Shown here: piece after piece, positions 33,559 through 42,414 of the stretch | Position numbering within the stretch: position 1 is the first letter of the stretch | Layout: each line of letters starts with the position of its first letter | DNA from: an uncultured Collinsella sp. | Lineage (GTDB): Bacteria > Actinomycetota > Coriobacteriia > Coriobacteriales > Coriobacteriaceae | Assembly (NCBI GenBank): GCA_900768435.1 | Contig: CAAGCW010000007.1 | Location: 36,167 to 100,166 of the forward strand | Length of the DNA: 64,000 nt | Direction: 5' to 3' | Notes under the pieces: model-generated | What the model was told of the DNA's origin: nothing | Databases searched by the model: none | Seen by the model: only the letters and a program-made list of their open reading frames with translations | Made by a program: the position numbers and the translations under genes

Positions 33559-34497
33559 TTATTTAGCGGATACCTTGCCGCTGGCGTCCTTGACGACCTT
33601 CATGGCAGAGACGGGGATAAAGCCCTGCTCCTCGACGAGCTTGCCCTGGACGTCGTCGGAGAGCATGAACTCCAGGAAGGCCTTGGTGGCCTCGTCGGCG
33701 TCCTTCGCGCAGTACATGTGCTCGGTAGCCCAGATCTTGAAGGAGTCGTCGGTGACGTTTGCGCTCTTGGGCTCCACGCCCTCGACCTTGATGGCGTTGA
33801 ACTTGGAGTCATCGAAGTGCGAGAAGTCCAGGTAAGAGATGGCGTTGTCGGTGCTACCCATCTGAGTCTGGACATCGCCGGACTTGTCGAGCTCAGCGTC
33901 GCCCTTAAAGTCGACGGCCTCGTCGCCAAAGACGGCGGCCTCGAAGGTGGCGCGGGTGCCGGAGCCTGCCTTGCGGTTGAGGACGACGATCTTGGCGTCG
34001 TCGCCGCCGACCTCCTTCCAGTTGGTGATCTGGCCGGAGAAGATGCCCTTGAGCTGCTCGAGGGACAGGTCATCGACCTTGACGTTCTTGGAGACGACAG
34101 GGCCCATGCCCACGACGGCGACCTCGTGATCGACGAGGTTCTTGACCTGATCGGCCTCGAGCTTGGTCTCGGCGAAGACGTCGGAGTTACCGATAGTAAC
34201 GGTGCCGGCGGCAACAGCGGTCAGGCCCTTGCCCGAACCGTTGCCCGAACCGGAGACGGAGACGTCGGGATTGGCATCCATAAACTTCTCGGCAGCGGCC
34301 TCGACGAGAGCCTGGAACGAGGAGGCGCCGTCGTAGGTCACCTCGCCGGAGACGGACTCGGCAGCAGCGGCGCTACCCTTGTCGGCGGCGTCGGATGCGC
34401 CGGAGCCGCCGCAACCAACGAGACCGAGACCGACGATGCTGGCAAGACCACCAGCGAGGCCGAGGAACTGACGACGAGAATAAGCCTGATCGAGCAT
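33559..34497 (-). CDS. pstS: Phosphate-binding lipoprotein
   Basis: A 312-residue extracellular binding protein from the ATG at 34495-34497 (AAAGGA upstream). The N-terminus 'SRRQFLGLAGG' is a twin-arginine signal and 'GLGLVGCGG' a lipobox, so the mature protein should be lipidated at C29 after Tat export. The phosphate loop 'RKAGSGTRATFEAAV' and 'NSDVFAETKLEADQ' are PstS-like; a serine/glycine stretch 'VSGSGNGSGKGLTAVAAG' forms the first binding site. First gene of pstSCAB. Phosphate-starvation control is likely; PhoP-like repeats lie upstream at 34641-34689. Confidence 0.95.
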   Translation of the reverse strand: MLDQAYSRRQFLGLAGGLASIVGLGLVGCGGSGASDAADKGSAAAAESVSGEVTYDGASSFQALVEAAAEKFMDANPDVSVSGSGNGSGKGLTAVAAGTVTIGNSDVFAETKLEADQVKNLVDHEVAVVGMGPVVSKNVKVDDLSLEQLKGIFSGQITNWKEVGGDDAKIVVLNRKAGSGTRATFEAAVFGDEAVDFKGDAELDKSGDVQTQMGSTDNAISYLDFSHFDDSKFNAIKVEGVEPKSANVTDDSFKIWATEHMYCAKDADEATKAFLEFMLSDDVQGKLVEEQGFIPVSAMKVVKDASGKVSAK

Positions 34498-34640
34498 GAT
34501 CTTCCTTTCATACATGCGACGCGCGGGCACCCTGCCCGCTTTGCTGAAAGGAAAGATACGGCCCCGATCGGGCAGCGTCCGCGCCAACTGCGGTTTCTTA
34601 CGGTCATTTGATAGACCCTTACCGCAAGCTCTGCTCAGCC

Positions 34641-34689
34641 TTTACAAACGGATAACAAACCCGCCAACAAGCATGGCCAGCCTTTTACA
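34641..34689. promoter_or_regulatory. PhoP-like direct repeats upstream of pstS
   Basis: TTTACA (34641-34646) and ATAACA (34652-34657) are spaced 11 bp, start to start, as in PhoP boxes of Gram-positive bacteria (TTAACA-type repeats, 11-bp period), and another TTTACA lies at 34684-34689, nearly in phase. They read on the plus strand while pstS is on the minus strand, which lowers confidence. Confidence 0.3.
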
Positions 34690-34720
34690 TCGACCGGCCA
34701 TTGGACACTCAAATCACGAA

Positions 34721-34778
34721 AGTGGATAATCTCCCACTTTGAGCCTGCGCACAGATCAAAAACGGGAGATTATCCACT
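34721..34778. repeat. Inverted repeat family R4, copy 1
   Basis: Perfect 15-bp arms AGTGGATAATCTCCC (34721-34735) and their complement (34764-34778) enclose a 28-nt loop. Copy 2, with the same arms and part of the loop, is at 44755-44810. Confidence 0.7.
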
Positions 34779-34796
34779 CTCATTCCGTGACGAGCA

Positions 34797-34824
34797 GTTA
34801 CGGCGTTTGGTTAAACGCCGTAAC
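34797..34824 (-). terminator. Hairpin at the 3' end of the dipeptidase gene
   Basis: 12-bp perfect arms GTTACGGCGTTT / AAACGCCGTAAC with a GGTT loop, beginning one base after the dipeptidase stop. Nearly the same hairpin ends queA at 48182-48208, and a related one (CCGCCGTTC) ends the genes at 5303 and 45044. Confidence 0.6.
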
Positions 34825-34825
34825 C

Positions 34826-36262
34826 TTAAAGTTCTAACTCATTCAGGCGCAAGATAGCCACGATGTAGATCTTGAGCGCTTGCTTGAGCTGTTCCTCGTT
34901 GGCGCACTCGTTGGGGCCGTGCATCTGGCCGCCCCACGCGGGCAGCTCAAGGCCGGTCTCCTCGGGGCCAAACGACACGGCGCGGGCAAAGTTGCGTGCG
35001 TACGTGCCACCGCCCATGGCAAAGGGCTCGGCATGCTTGCCCGTAAACTCGTTATAGGTATCGATAAGCGCCTTCACGGCCGGGTCGTCGGCAGAGACTG
35101 AGAACGGCACCTTCGCGCGGCCGACGCGACACGTCACGCCAAAGCGGCCCACAAGCGGCTCGAGCTGCTCGCAGATGGTGTCGGCGCTCGTGCTATCGGG
35201 GAAGCGCACGTCAATGACCTGCTCAATGTGACCATCCGCCACGCGAATGACGCCGGGGTTGCAGGTGAGCGGGCCAAACGCCGGGCTCGTCGCATCGATG
35301 CCCAGGCCGCGGCCATAGGCGTCCGCATGCACAAAAGCCAGGAACTTGACAAACTCGTGCTCGGCAGGCGTCAGCAGGCGCTCGTCACGCGCACCAAACG
35401 TGTCCTCGGCCTCGCGCAGATACGCCACGATCAGGCCAACGGCATTGATCGTTCCCTCGGGCATCGAAGCATGGCCACCAATGCCGCGAGCGAAAATCTG
35501 GGCATGACCATTGTCGAGCGTCGTAATCTCCAAGCAATCGGCATTCTCGACCGGGGCAGGCAGCTCATCGGCGGCAATCGCGAGCTCGCAGATAGACTGC
35601 GACGGAATGGCGTTGCTCGCCTCGGCACCGCTCCAGGACACAATGCGCCCGCCGTCGATCTTGGGGCTCACAAACGTCGCCCCAAACTGACCCTTCTCGG
35701 CATTGCAGACCGGGAACTCGGCATCGGGCGTAAACAAAAAGTCGGGGTTCGCGTAGTTCTCCAGATAATGGTGAACGTCGGACATGCCCACTTCCTCATC
35801 GCAGCCCAGCAGCACGCGGAAGGTGTAGCGCGGCACAATGCCGTGCTTGAGCAGGTACGCGCCGGCGTAGAGCGACAACACCGCTGGACCCTTGTCGTCA
35901 ATCACGCCACGGCCGAGCAGCCAGCCCTCGCGACGCTCCATCGCAAACGGGTCGGTGTTCCAGCCGGGGCCTGCGGGCACCACGTCCACGTGGCAGATGG
36001 TCGCGAGCTGCTTGTCGCCGCGGCCCGGGATATCGGCAATGCCCACGTAACCCTCGTCGTCGCTTGTCTGATAGCCGAGCTTCTGCGCGATGCCGAGCGC
36101 GCAATCGAGCGCGTCACGAACCGTACGGCCAAACGGCGCGCCGGGCTCCGCATTGACAGAAACCGCCACGGACGGATAGCTCACCAACCGCTCGATATCG
36201 GCGACGACATCTTCCCAGACCTCGTCGACGTACTCGGCAACGCTCTGCTCCACTTGATTCAT
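34826..36262 (-). CDS. PepV/Sapep-type M20 dipeptidase
   Basis: A 478-residue zinc dipeptidase from the ATG at 36260-36262 (AAGGAGG six bases upstream). Zinc ligands appear in 'ATICHVDVVPAGPGWNTDPF', 'LLGRGVIDDKGPAVLSLYA' and 'RVLLGCDEEVGMSDVHHYL', and the lid-domain histidine in 'GIGGHASMPEGTINAVG'. The C-terminal 'PFAMGGGTYARNF' and 'QMHGPNECANEEQLKQALKI' are characteristic of the PepV/Sapep group, which cleaves a wide range of dipeptides in the cytosol, including carnosine-like ones. Length agrees (465-480). Followed by hairpin 34797-34824; probably a single-gene unit with its own promoter. Confidence 0.92.
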   Translation of the reverse strand: MNQVEQSVAEYVDEVWEDVVADIERLVSYPSVAVSVNAEPGAPFGRTVRDALDCALGIAQKLGYQTSDDEGYVGIADIPGRGDKQLATICHVDVVPAGPGWNTDPFAMERREGWLLGRGVIDDKGPAVLSLYAGAYLLKHGIVPRYTFRVLLGCDEEVGMSDVHHYLENYANPDFLFTPDAEFPVCNAEKGQFGATFVSPKIDGGRIVSWSGAEASNAIPSQSICELAIAADELPAPVENADCLEITTLDNGHAQIFARGIGGHASMPEGTINAVGLIVAYLREAEDTFGARDERLLTPAEHEFVKFLAFVHADAYGRGLGIDATSPAFGPLTCNPGVIRVADGHIEQVIDVRFPDSTSADTICEQLEPLVGRFGVTCRVGRAKVPFSVSADDPAVKALIDTYNEFTGKHAEPFAMGGGTYARNFARAVSFGPEETGLELPAWGGQMHGPNECANEEQLKQALKIYIVAILRLNELEL

Positions 36263-36316
36263 GGACGACCTCCTTACCAATGAGCGACGAGCATGCCCGC
36301 CCCTCACATTGAGTTC

Positions 36317-36979
36317 TTATATAGCGAAAAGTTTAGCAAGCTCGGCCACCGAGTGCACCACCGCATCGGCGCCCGCCGCCTCATGCTCGCCCGGCGCCGC
36401 CGCGCCCGAATAGATGCCGACGCACGGCACGCCCATCGCGTGCGCGCCCTCCACATCGTTAAAGCGGTCGCCAATCATCACGGCCTCGTCGGCAGTCGCG
36501 CCAAGCGCCGCCAGAGCGTCGCGGACCGAATCGGCCTTGGTCTCGCGTCCCTGAGGCGGATTCATGCCAACCACGGCTTCGAACTGGCAAAGCCCCAGCT
36601 CACCTACCATATCAATGCACTTTGCCTCCATGCGCGACGTCGCCACCGCCATGCGATGACCCTGGGCCGCCATCCCGTCGAGCAGCTCAGGGATCCCATC
36701 AAACACGGGATACTCCTCCGGTCCCAGCTCGTCAAAAAAGGCGCGGTATTCGTCTGCCACCACCAGCGACTCCTCGTGCGAGAAACCATAGAAGTCGTGG
36801 AAGCTCTTCCACAGCGGAGGCCCAATCATACGGCGCAAGTCACCCATCTGCGCCTCCGAAAACCCGCGCGCAGCCAGCGTCTTACGCGTCGAGGTCATCA
36901 CTGCCCGACCCGTATCGGCCACCGTGCCGTCAAAATCGAACAGCACAACCGGCCGCTCGCAAAGTTGCAATGCCGCCAT
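36317..36979 (-). CDS. HAD-family phosphatase (phosphoglycolate-phosphatase-like)
   Basis: A 220-residue protein from the ATG at 36977-36979, which has GAGGGG upstream; a GTG 33 bases earlier is weaker. Motif I 'VVLFDFDGTVADTGRAVMTS', motif II 'MAVATSRMEAKC', the lysine motif in 'RETKADSVRDAL' and motif IV 'AVMIGDRFNDVEGAHAMG' give a complete HAD set with a C1 helical cap, like Gph or pyrophosphatase PpaX. The substrate is unknown. It lies 54 bp upstream of the dipeptidase gene in the same direction and is divergent from degV. Confidence 0.88.
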   Translation of the reverse strand: MAALQLCERPVVLFDFDGTVADTGRAVMTSTRKTLAARGFSEAQMGDLRRMIGPPLWKSFHDFYGFSHEESLVVADEYRAFFDELGPEEYPVFDGIPELLDGMAAQGHRMAVATSRMEAKCIDMVGELGLCQFEAVVGMNPPQGRETKADSVRDALAALGATADEAVMIGDRFNDVEGAHAMGVPCVGIYSGAAAPGEHEAAGADAVVHSVAELAKLFAI

Positions 36980-37024
36980 CGGCACCCCTCTTCCCCAGTT
37001 GATGATTTCCACACCACCGCTTCA

Positions 37025-37046
37025 AACTGTTGACTATTCAACAGTT
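37025..37046. promoter_or_regulatory. 22-bp inverted repeat between HAD and DegV genes
   Basis: Perfect 9-bp arms AACTGTTGA / TCAACAGTT with a CTAT centre, 46 bp upstream of the HAD start and 90 bp from degV. A -10-like TATACT is at 37074-37079. A shared operator for the divergent pair is a reasonable guess. Confidence 0.35.
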
Positions 37047-37135
37047 GAACCTAGCAATGTAGAGCAACTCCACTATACTTGACGCACTTTGCTCTCTGAA
37101 GGCGGCGCGCAGGCGTCCCAACGAAAGGTGCAATT

Positions 37136-37996
37136 ATGTCTTTTGCCATCATAACCGACTCCACGTCGGACATCTCCCCCGCCCGTGCCCAAGAGCTCGG
37201 CATTTACGTAATTCCGCTGCATGTGATTATTGAGGGTGAGGATCTGCTCGACCAGGTACAGATTACCGCCGAGGAGTACGTCGAGCGCATGGCTGGCTCC
37301 GAGCAGCTACCGCACACCTCGCAGCCGAGCGCCGGCGAGTTCAAGGCGCTCTTTGATCGCGTGCGCGCCGACGGCCACGATAGCGCGATCTTTATCTCGC
37401 TGTGCAGCGAGTGGTCCGCCTGCTATGCCAACGCCAGCCTGGTGGCCGAGACCCACGAGCTCGACGTGCGCTGCATCGACTCGCGCACCGGCTCGGGTGC
37501 CGAGGGTCTGCTGGTGGAGTACGCGCTCGCTATGCGCGAGGACGGACGCAGCCTGGACGAGACCGAGGCGCAGATCCGCGCGACGCTGCCCGACGCCCAC
37601 CTGCTGCTGATTCCCCGCACGCTCGAGAACCTCGTTAAGAACGGCCGCGCGCCCAAGCTCGCCGGCCATCTCACGCAGATGCTCAACATTCGCTTGGCCG
37701 TTTCGCCGGAGTGGCGCTCGGGTGAGATCAAGGCCATCAAAAAGGGCCGCGGGGCCAAGCGCATCGTCGCCAACACCATGGCCGATTGCCTCGCATTTTT
37801 GGCCGAGTATCCGGGCTCCAGCGTGCGCGTGCTCACGACCGGCGCCGCCGAGGAGCAGGAGCTCGTCAACCAGGCGCTCACAGGCCAGGATTATGTCGAT
37901 GCCGGCACCGGCCCCATCGGCTGCACCATCGCCACCCACGTGGGCGTGGACGCCATCGCCATCGGCTATTGCCCCCGTTACCAACCTGCCAATTAG
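37136..37996 (+). CDS. DegV-family fatty-acid-binding protein
   Basis: A 286-residue protein after GAAAGG. The DegV pattern is clear: 'AIITDSTSDISPARAQELGI' at the N-terminus, the lipid headgroup loop 'LPHTSQPSAGEFKALF', 'CIDSRTGSGAEGLLVEYA' and the C-terminal 'YVDAGTGPIGCTIATHVG'. The family includes FakB, which presents fatty acids to the kinase FakA; others have unknown lipid ligands. No fakA-like gene is in the window. A second DegV gene is at 55686-56576, so paralogues with different lipid preference are possible. Confidence 0.92.
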   Translation: MSFAIITDSTSDISPARAQELGIYVIPLHVIIEGEDLLDQVQITAEEYVERMAGSEQLPHTSQPSAGEFKALFDRVRADGHDSAIFISLCSEWSACYANASLVAETHELDVRCIDSRTGSGAEGLLVEYALAMREDGRSLDETEAQIRATLPDAHLLLIPRTLENLVKNGRAPKLAGHLTQMLNIRLAVSPEWRSGEIKAIKKGRGAKRIVANTMADCLAFLAEYPGSSVRVLTTGAAEEQELVNQALTGQDYVDAGTGPIGCTIATHVGVDAIAIGYCPRYQPAN

Positions 37997-38123
37997 GGAC
38001 AGGTTTATTTTGGCAGGTTTTATCTGGGCAAACGTCCAGCTCTAACAAAGGCCTACCCCACAAGATCGGATATGCCGGAGCTGTCGAGCAGCCGAGACAC
38101 AACCAGCCACAGCAAAGCCATCA

Positions 38124-38163
38124 CGCCGACGCGCCCCAACTCAAGGCGCGCCGGCGTTTCTTT
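38124..38163 (+). terminator. Terminator-like hairpin downstream of degV
   Basis: A GC stem (CGCCG-A-CGCGCC with its near-complement) around a 9-nt loop, followed by TTTCTTT, 127 bp past the degV stop. The sequence between is non-coding. Confidence 0.6.
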
Positions 38164-38310
38164 AGGAATGGCAGCGAGACAGTGGCCGTTATGGCCAAAA
38201 AGCTGCGAACCGCTTCCCATTACGTCGCAACTTCATTGCCGCTCACCTACCTAATCGGGATTTCGAAGACGATCGACGCTTTATCCAACCCCCTTGCGAT
38301 ATCCCTTGGT

Positions 38311-38520
38311 CAAAAAATGGCAAATATGAGTACTGCTACCAATTTAGTAACAGCGAAATCTGGCTGAATTTGTTTTGTTCCGTCGATTTTGAGCGCCATA
38401 ATGCCCCAGATCGTCATGTCCAGAGGGTTGGTTATATCAAATTACACTAGATTGGTCTTAAATACGTTCCAAATGATATGAGACTACCCTAACAGCAGTA
38501 CTCATATTTGCCATTTTTTG
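38311..38520. mobile_element. MITE-like 210-bp element with 27-bp perfect terminal inverted repeats
   Basis: Perfect 27-bp inverted repeats (38311-38337 and 38494-38520, beginning CAAAAAATGGC) enclose about 155 bp of low-GC sequence without an ORF. The structure is that of a miniature inverted-repeat element; no target-site duplication is obvious (the outer flanks are GGT and CCC). It fills much of the 719-bp gap between degV and the primase-helicase gene. Confidence 0.55.
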
Positions 38521-38715
38521 CCCACCGGGCCTATTCAAGAGTAGCTCCCGGGATCTCCAACCCGCCTCATAGCCGCTCAAACCCATTCAGCAACAGCCGT
38601 GCACCGCTCACGGAGCCGCACTCCACTATCACCGAAGCAAAATCAGAATCGGATGCCCTAATAACCAAAATAACGTACCCTCATTTCAATGAACCCTGGC
38701 AAGGACGGCATTTAT

Positions 38716-41700
38716 ATGAGCAACGTCACGCATCAATACGCCCTCATCGGGGACACGTTATTCCAATTCAAGAAAGCAATCTCTCATTTTTCGGAGCCGC
38801 AAAGTCAAATCGTCATCTGCAGCAACGGCCCAGACATCCGTTACGCAACGCTCGAAGAATGGGAGAAAGCTGGCAGATCTTTCGACAAACGGGCACAGGT
38901 CGAGGGCATCGTCACCAGCACGAGCCCAGCGCGCGACAAACTCGAGCTCTTTCGCAATCTCTTTACTGGCCGCAAAGATGTTTACGCTCATGGATACCGC
39001 AGAAAAGACGGGGGAATCGGCTATACACCCGCCTGCACAAATGAGTGGAAGTCAGGCATTTGCCCCAAAGCAAGCCATCAAAAAGTCAAATGCGCGGAAT
39101 GCAGTAAGCGCGTCTTCCCCGAGTTGAGCGACGCCGCGATTATCGACCATTTCAAAGGAAGCGACGACAGACTCCGCGACGTCATAGGTCAGTATGTTCT
39201 CGATAAAGACAGCAACACAAAAGTCCTGGTCATCGATTTTGATGGAGCCGATTGGAAAGAAGCCACAAACGCCATTCGGCTTGTCGCAAAAAGCCATGGA
39301 ATCGATGCTGCCGTTGAGCGATCGAGATCAGGCAACGGCGCACATGTCTGGTTTTTCTTCCTAGAGCTCACCAGCGCAAAGACTGCACGAGTTTTTGGAA
39401 GCAGCCTAATCGCCGAAGCGGCGATGCTCAACAAGACAATCACCTTCGAAGCTTTTGACCGAATGCTGCCCGCGCAGTCCACCATTCCTGAGGGCGGCTT
39501 CGGAAATCTCATAGCGCTGCCTTTTCAAGGAAAAGCGCAGCGAAAAGGGAACAGTGTATTTGTTGACGAGCAATTTGAGCCCTTTCCCGATCAATGGCTC
39601 CACCTTTCGCAAATCCAGTTAATCCCGCGCGTGACGGTGCAAAGTCTGATTGAGAGCATCGATAATAGACCGCGTGGAATAGCGGCTACGGCGGCGGCAA
39701 ACACCACTGCGCCACATTCCCAGAGGCCGCGAAAGCGGCTCCCGCTCACGCCGCGGGACTTCCCATTATCGCTGCCCGTCACGCAAGCCGATATGCTCTA
39801 CATCCCCGAAAAGTCTCTGAGCCCAGCAGCTCAAATGGAAGTCCGCAGGCTTGCAACGTTTGCCAACCCGGAATTCTTCCGGGCGCAATCTATGCATCAA
39901 TCAGTATTCGGCAAACCGCGGTACATAGACCTCAGCGAACTTAGAGATGGCTGCGTTGCGATTCCCAGAGGCTGCAAAGCTCGACTTGAGCGGCTGCTTC
40001 AAGAAGCCGGCACTTCTGCCCACTATTCAGACAAGCGCATGTCGGGCAACCCAATTGTGATGACATTTAAAGGGACTCTTCGCCCTGATCAGCAAATTGC
40101 CGCTGAACAGATGCTCGGCTATGAAGACGGAATCATGTCTGCGCCGACGGGTTTCGGGAAAACCGTCATTGGAGCCTATCTTATTGCTGCCATCGGTCTT
40201 CCAGCGCTCGTCATCGTTCCCAAGACCGCGCTCATTGCCCAATGGAAATCCCAGCTCGAACAGTTTCTCGACATCACGGACAACAGAGAGCCAGTCCGGA
40301 CCCCAAAAGGACGAATCAGTAAAAGGCAGCCTCCGCTCATTGGCCAAATCGGAGGAGGCAAAACCGCCATAAGCCGTCTCATCGACATTGCTTCATTCCA
40401 GTCTCTGTCCGGCAAGGACCCCCAGACCGGAGAACCAATAGCCAAGGAGTTCGTTCGTGATTACGGCCTCATCATCTGTGATGAATGTCACCATGCGGCC
40501 GCACCACAGCTTGAGCTTGTCCTCAAGTCCGCTCCAGCCAAATATGTATACGGTCTTTCCGCGACGCCCGAGCGTTCAGACGGACTCACGCGAGCACTCT
40601 CAATGCTCTGTGGCCCGCTTCGCCATGTCATCGATCCAAAAACGCAAGCAATCCAACAGGGGATTCAGCGCGTCGTTAGACCGCGTTTTACCGGAGTTCG
40701 GCTACCCGCCTACGAGCCAGGGGCATCCTTTAATCAACTTCTCGATCTCCTGTGTGCACACGCCGCAAGAAACGAAGCAATTGTCGACGACGCCCTCGAG
40801 GCCGCATCAAACGGTCGGCATCCGCTTGTGCTATCTAAAAGAAAAAAGCATGCCGAAGGGCTATGCAGGTCACTTCAAAGCCGCGGGCACGAACCCATAC
40901 TCTTAACCGGAGAAATCGATGCCAGAGATAGAAAAGCAATACTGAACAGTCTTCCTGGCTTCGAGCATGAGCATCGAATCATCGTCGCAACCGAAAGCCT
41001 TCTGGGTGAGGGTTTCGACCTGTCTTACCTTGACACGCTACTCATTGCCACGCCGATATCATGGGACGGCAGCATAACACAGCAGGCGGGCAGGCTACAC
41101 AGAAGCCACGAGGGCAAACAGCGGGTTGAGATATTCGACTATGTTGACCTGTCGATACCCATGCTCGCGCGCATGTACCAAAAGAGACTCAAGACCTACG
41201 CCAAACTGGGGTACGAAATCTTTGCAGCAGACGACAACAGGAAGGCCGATCAAAACATCCTCGTTAGGTCGACAAGAGCCGTAGAAGCTTTAGCGGATGA
41301 CATCGCAAGCGCAACGAAAAGCATTTTTATTGCAGCGCCCTACGCATCCGCCGCATGCCTCGCGAAGCTCGCCGCCGCAGTCACGAGCGCTATTGCCCGT
41401 GGGATTGCCCTTGAGGTTTCAATTGCCTCGACTCCGCACGATGACGTAAAAGCGATTTTTACCGAGATGAACGTCGACTATTCCATCAAAGCCGAAGGAC
41501 GCCTGTGCGCGGCAGTAATTGACGAGGAAACCGTCTGGTACGGAACTATTCCATTACTGGCTTTTCCTAAGAAAGAAGACTGCAGCATCCGTTTCAAAAG
41601 CAGCGAAGTTGCAGCCGAGCTTTTAAGCGAAATCCAGCGAAGAGGAGAACCGGAGGCTGCAGCAACGAACAAAACGTCTCCAGCAGTTACGGTGGAATAG
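38716..41700 (+). CDS. TOTE-type primase-helicase-PLD fusion protein (probable defence)
   Basis: A 994-residue protein from the ATG at 38716 (AAGGA about ten bases upstream). Residues about 95-310 form an archaeo-eukaryotic primase-like domain of the kind named after TOTE conflict systems: zinc-type cysteines C107, C116, C126 and C129, 'VLVIDFDGADW' with the DxD pair D174/D176, and 'SRSGNGAHVWFFF' with H210. Residues about 450-830 are an SF2 helicase: 'SAPTGFGKTVIGAYL' (K482), 'IICDECHH' (D589), 'GLSATPERSDG' and 'QQAGRLHRSHEG'. The last 130 residues resemble a PLD nuclease-like fold ('SIFIAAPYASAACLAKLAAA', 'VIDEETVWYGTIPLLAF'), but the HxK motif is missing. Lower G+C and neighbours (MITE-like element, TA pair) suggest an acquired defence island. 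Confidence 0.85.
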   Translation: MSNVTHQYALIGDTLFQFKKAISHFSEPQSQIVICSNGPDIRYATLEEWEKAGRSFDKRAQVEGIVTSTSPARDKLELFRNLFTGRKDVYAHGYRRKDGGIGYTPACTNEWKSGICPKASHQKVKCAECSKRVFPELSDAAIIDHFKGSDDRLRDVIGQYVLDKDSNTKVLVIDFDGADWKEATNAIRLVAKSHGIDAAVERSRSGNGAHVWFFFLELTSAKTARVFGSSLIAEAAMLNKTITFEAFDRMLPAQSTIPEGGFGNLIALPFQGKAQRKGNSVFVDEQFEPFPDQWLHLSQIQLIPRVTVQSLIESIDNRPRGIAATAAANTTAPHSQRPRKRLPLTPRDFPLSLPVTQADMLYIPEKSLSPAAQMEVRRLATFANPEFFRAQSMHQSVFGKPRYIDLSELRDGCVAIPRGCKARLERLLQEAGTSAHYSDKRMSGNPIVMTFKGTLRPDQQIAAEQMLGYEDGIMSAPTGFGKTVIGAYLIAAIGLPALVIVPKTALIAQWKSQLEQFLDITDNREPVRTPKGRISKRQPPLIGQIGGGKTAISRLIDIASFQSLSGKDPQTGEPIAKEFVRDYGLIICDECHHAAAPQLELVLKSAPAKYVYGLSATPERSDGLTRALSMLCGPLRHVIDPKTQAIQQGIQRVVRPRFTGVRLPAYEPGASFNQLLDLLCAHAARNEAIVDDALEAASNGRHPLVLSKRKKHAEGLCRSLQSRGHEPILLTGEIDARDRKAILNSLPGFEHEHRIIVATESLLGEGFDLSYLDTLLIATPISWDGSITQQAGRLHRSHEGKQRVEIFDYVDLSIPMLARMYQKRLKTYAKLGYEIFAADDNRKADQNILVRSTRAVEALADDIASATKSIFIAAPYASAACLAKLAAAVTSAIARGIALEVSIASTPHDDVKAIFTEMNVDYSIKAEGRLCAAVIDEETVWYGTIPLLAFPKKEDCSIRFKSSEVAAELLSEIQRRGEPEAAATNKTSPAVTVE

Positions 41701-41769
41701 GGACCGTTCTAGGCAATCGGCCGCGAATTAATCCCTATTCCACCGCAAGCCATAAACGGGCAATCAGCC

Positions 41770-42072
41770 CTAGGGACCCTGAAACAGTTCCTCATGCGAG
41801 CCCATTCTCACTAGCCGGATCACCGGATTCGTCTTATGCGGCAAATAGAGAACGACGACATCGACCAAGCCATCGGATAGATGGAAATCGATGTGGCCGT
41901 TGTAATTGCCGCCCGGGTTCGAAAGCTCGTGGGCGCCATATTCCGCGGGAAGCGAGCCGTGAGCCGCCAGCTCTGCGACCGCTGCCTTAAACTCGTTTTT
42001 TAACTGCGGATGAATGCGCATCGTCCGTTTGTAATCCGCCTTAAACTGAGCCTCGACTTTAATCTCAAACAT
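41770..42072 (-). CDS. YafQ-family mRNA interferase toxin
   Basis: A 100-residue RelE/YafQ-fold protein. 'EAQFKADYKRTMRIHPQLKN' and 'LPAEYGAHELSNPGGNYNGH' match the family, and near the C-terminus 'NPVIRLVRMGSHEELF' holds the catalytic-type histidine and phenylalanine. YafQ toxins cut mRNA on the ribosome. The usual second histidine pair near 'GHIDFHL' is present. It lies 2 bp after the antitoxin gene in the same direction; co-expression is expected. Confidence 0.88.
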   Translation of the reverse strand: MFEIKVEAQFKADYKRTMRIHPQLKNEFKAAVAELAAHGSLPAEYGAHELSNPGGNYNGHIDFHLSDGLVDVVVLYLPHKTNPVIRLVRMGSHEELFQGP

Positions 42073-42074
42073 CG

Positions 42075-42374
42075 CTAGTCCTCATCGAGGAACGACATCA
42101 GATCATCCACGTTGTTAAACGACGGGCTGTCGTCTGGCAGAATCCCCAACTCATGAGCCTCGGCGATCACCATGGCGCGCCTCGTCACCTCGTTGGGCAC
42201 CTCCGCCCTTCCTACAATCTCAAAAGGAATCTTTCGCTGATTTACCAGCTGCCGAACGGCAAGATTGAGATAGGAATTGAGGCTGAGGCCGACCGAATCC
42301 AAGAACTCAGTCGCCTGCTCCTTGAGCCCCTCTTCGATTCGAACCGTCGTAGGCTTAACTGTTGCTGTAGACAT
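42075..42374 (-). CDS. RelB/DinJ-family antitoxin
   Basis: A 99-residue protein with a ribbon-helix-helix N-terminus ('VKPTTVRIEEGLKEQATEFL', then 'SVGLSLNSYLNLAVRQLV') that binds DNA, and an acidic tail ('FNNVDDLMSFLDED') that would cover the toxin. GAGGAGG precedes the start. It probably autoregulates through a palindromic operator at 42415-42464, which lies next to a -10-like TATACT (42406-42411, minus strand). Confidence 0.88.
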   Translation of the reverse strand: MSTATVKPTTVRIEEGLKEQATEFLDSVGLSLNSYLNLAVRQLVNQRKIPFEIVGRAEVPNEVTRRAMVIAEAHELGILPDDSPSFNNVDDLMSFLDED

Positions 42375-42414
42375 TTGCGACCTCCTCGCCCTCGTCTTTT
42401 ACACCAGTATACCC

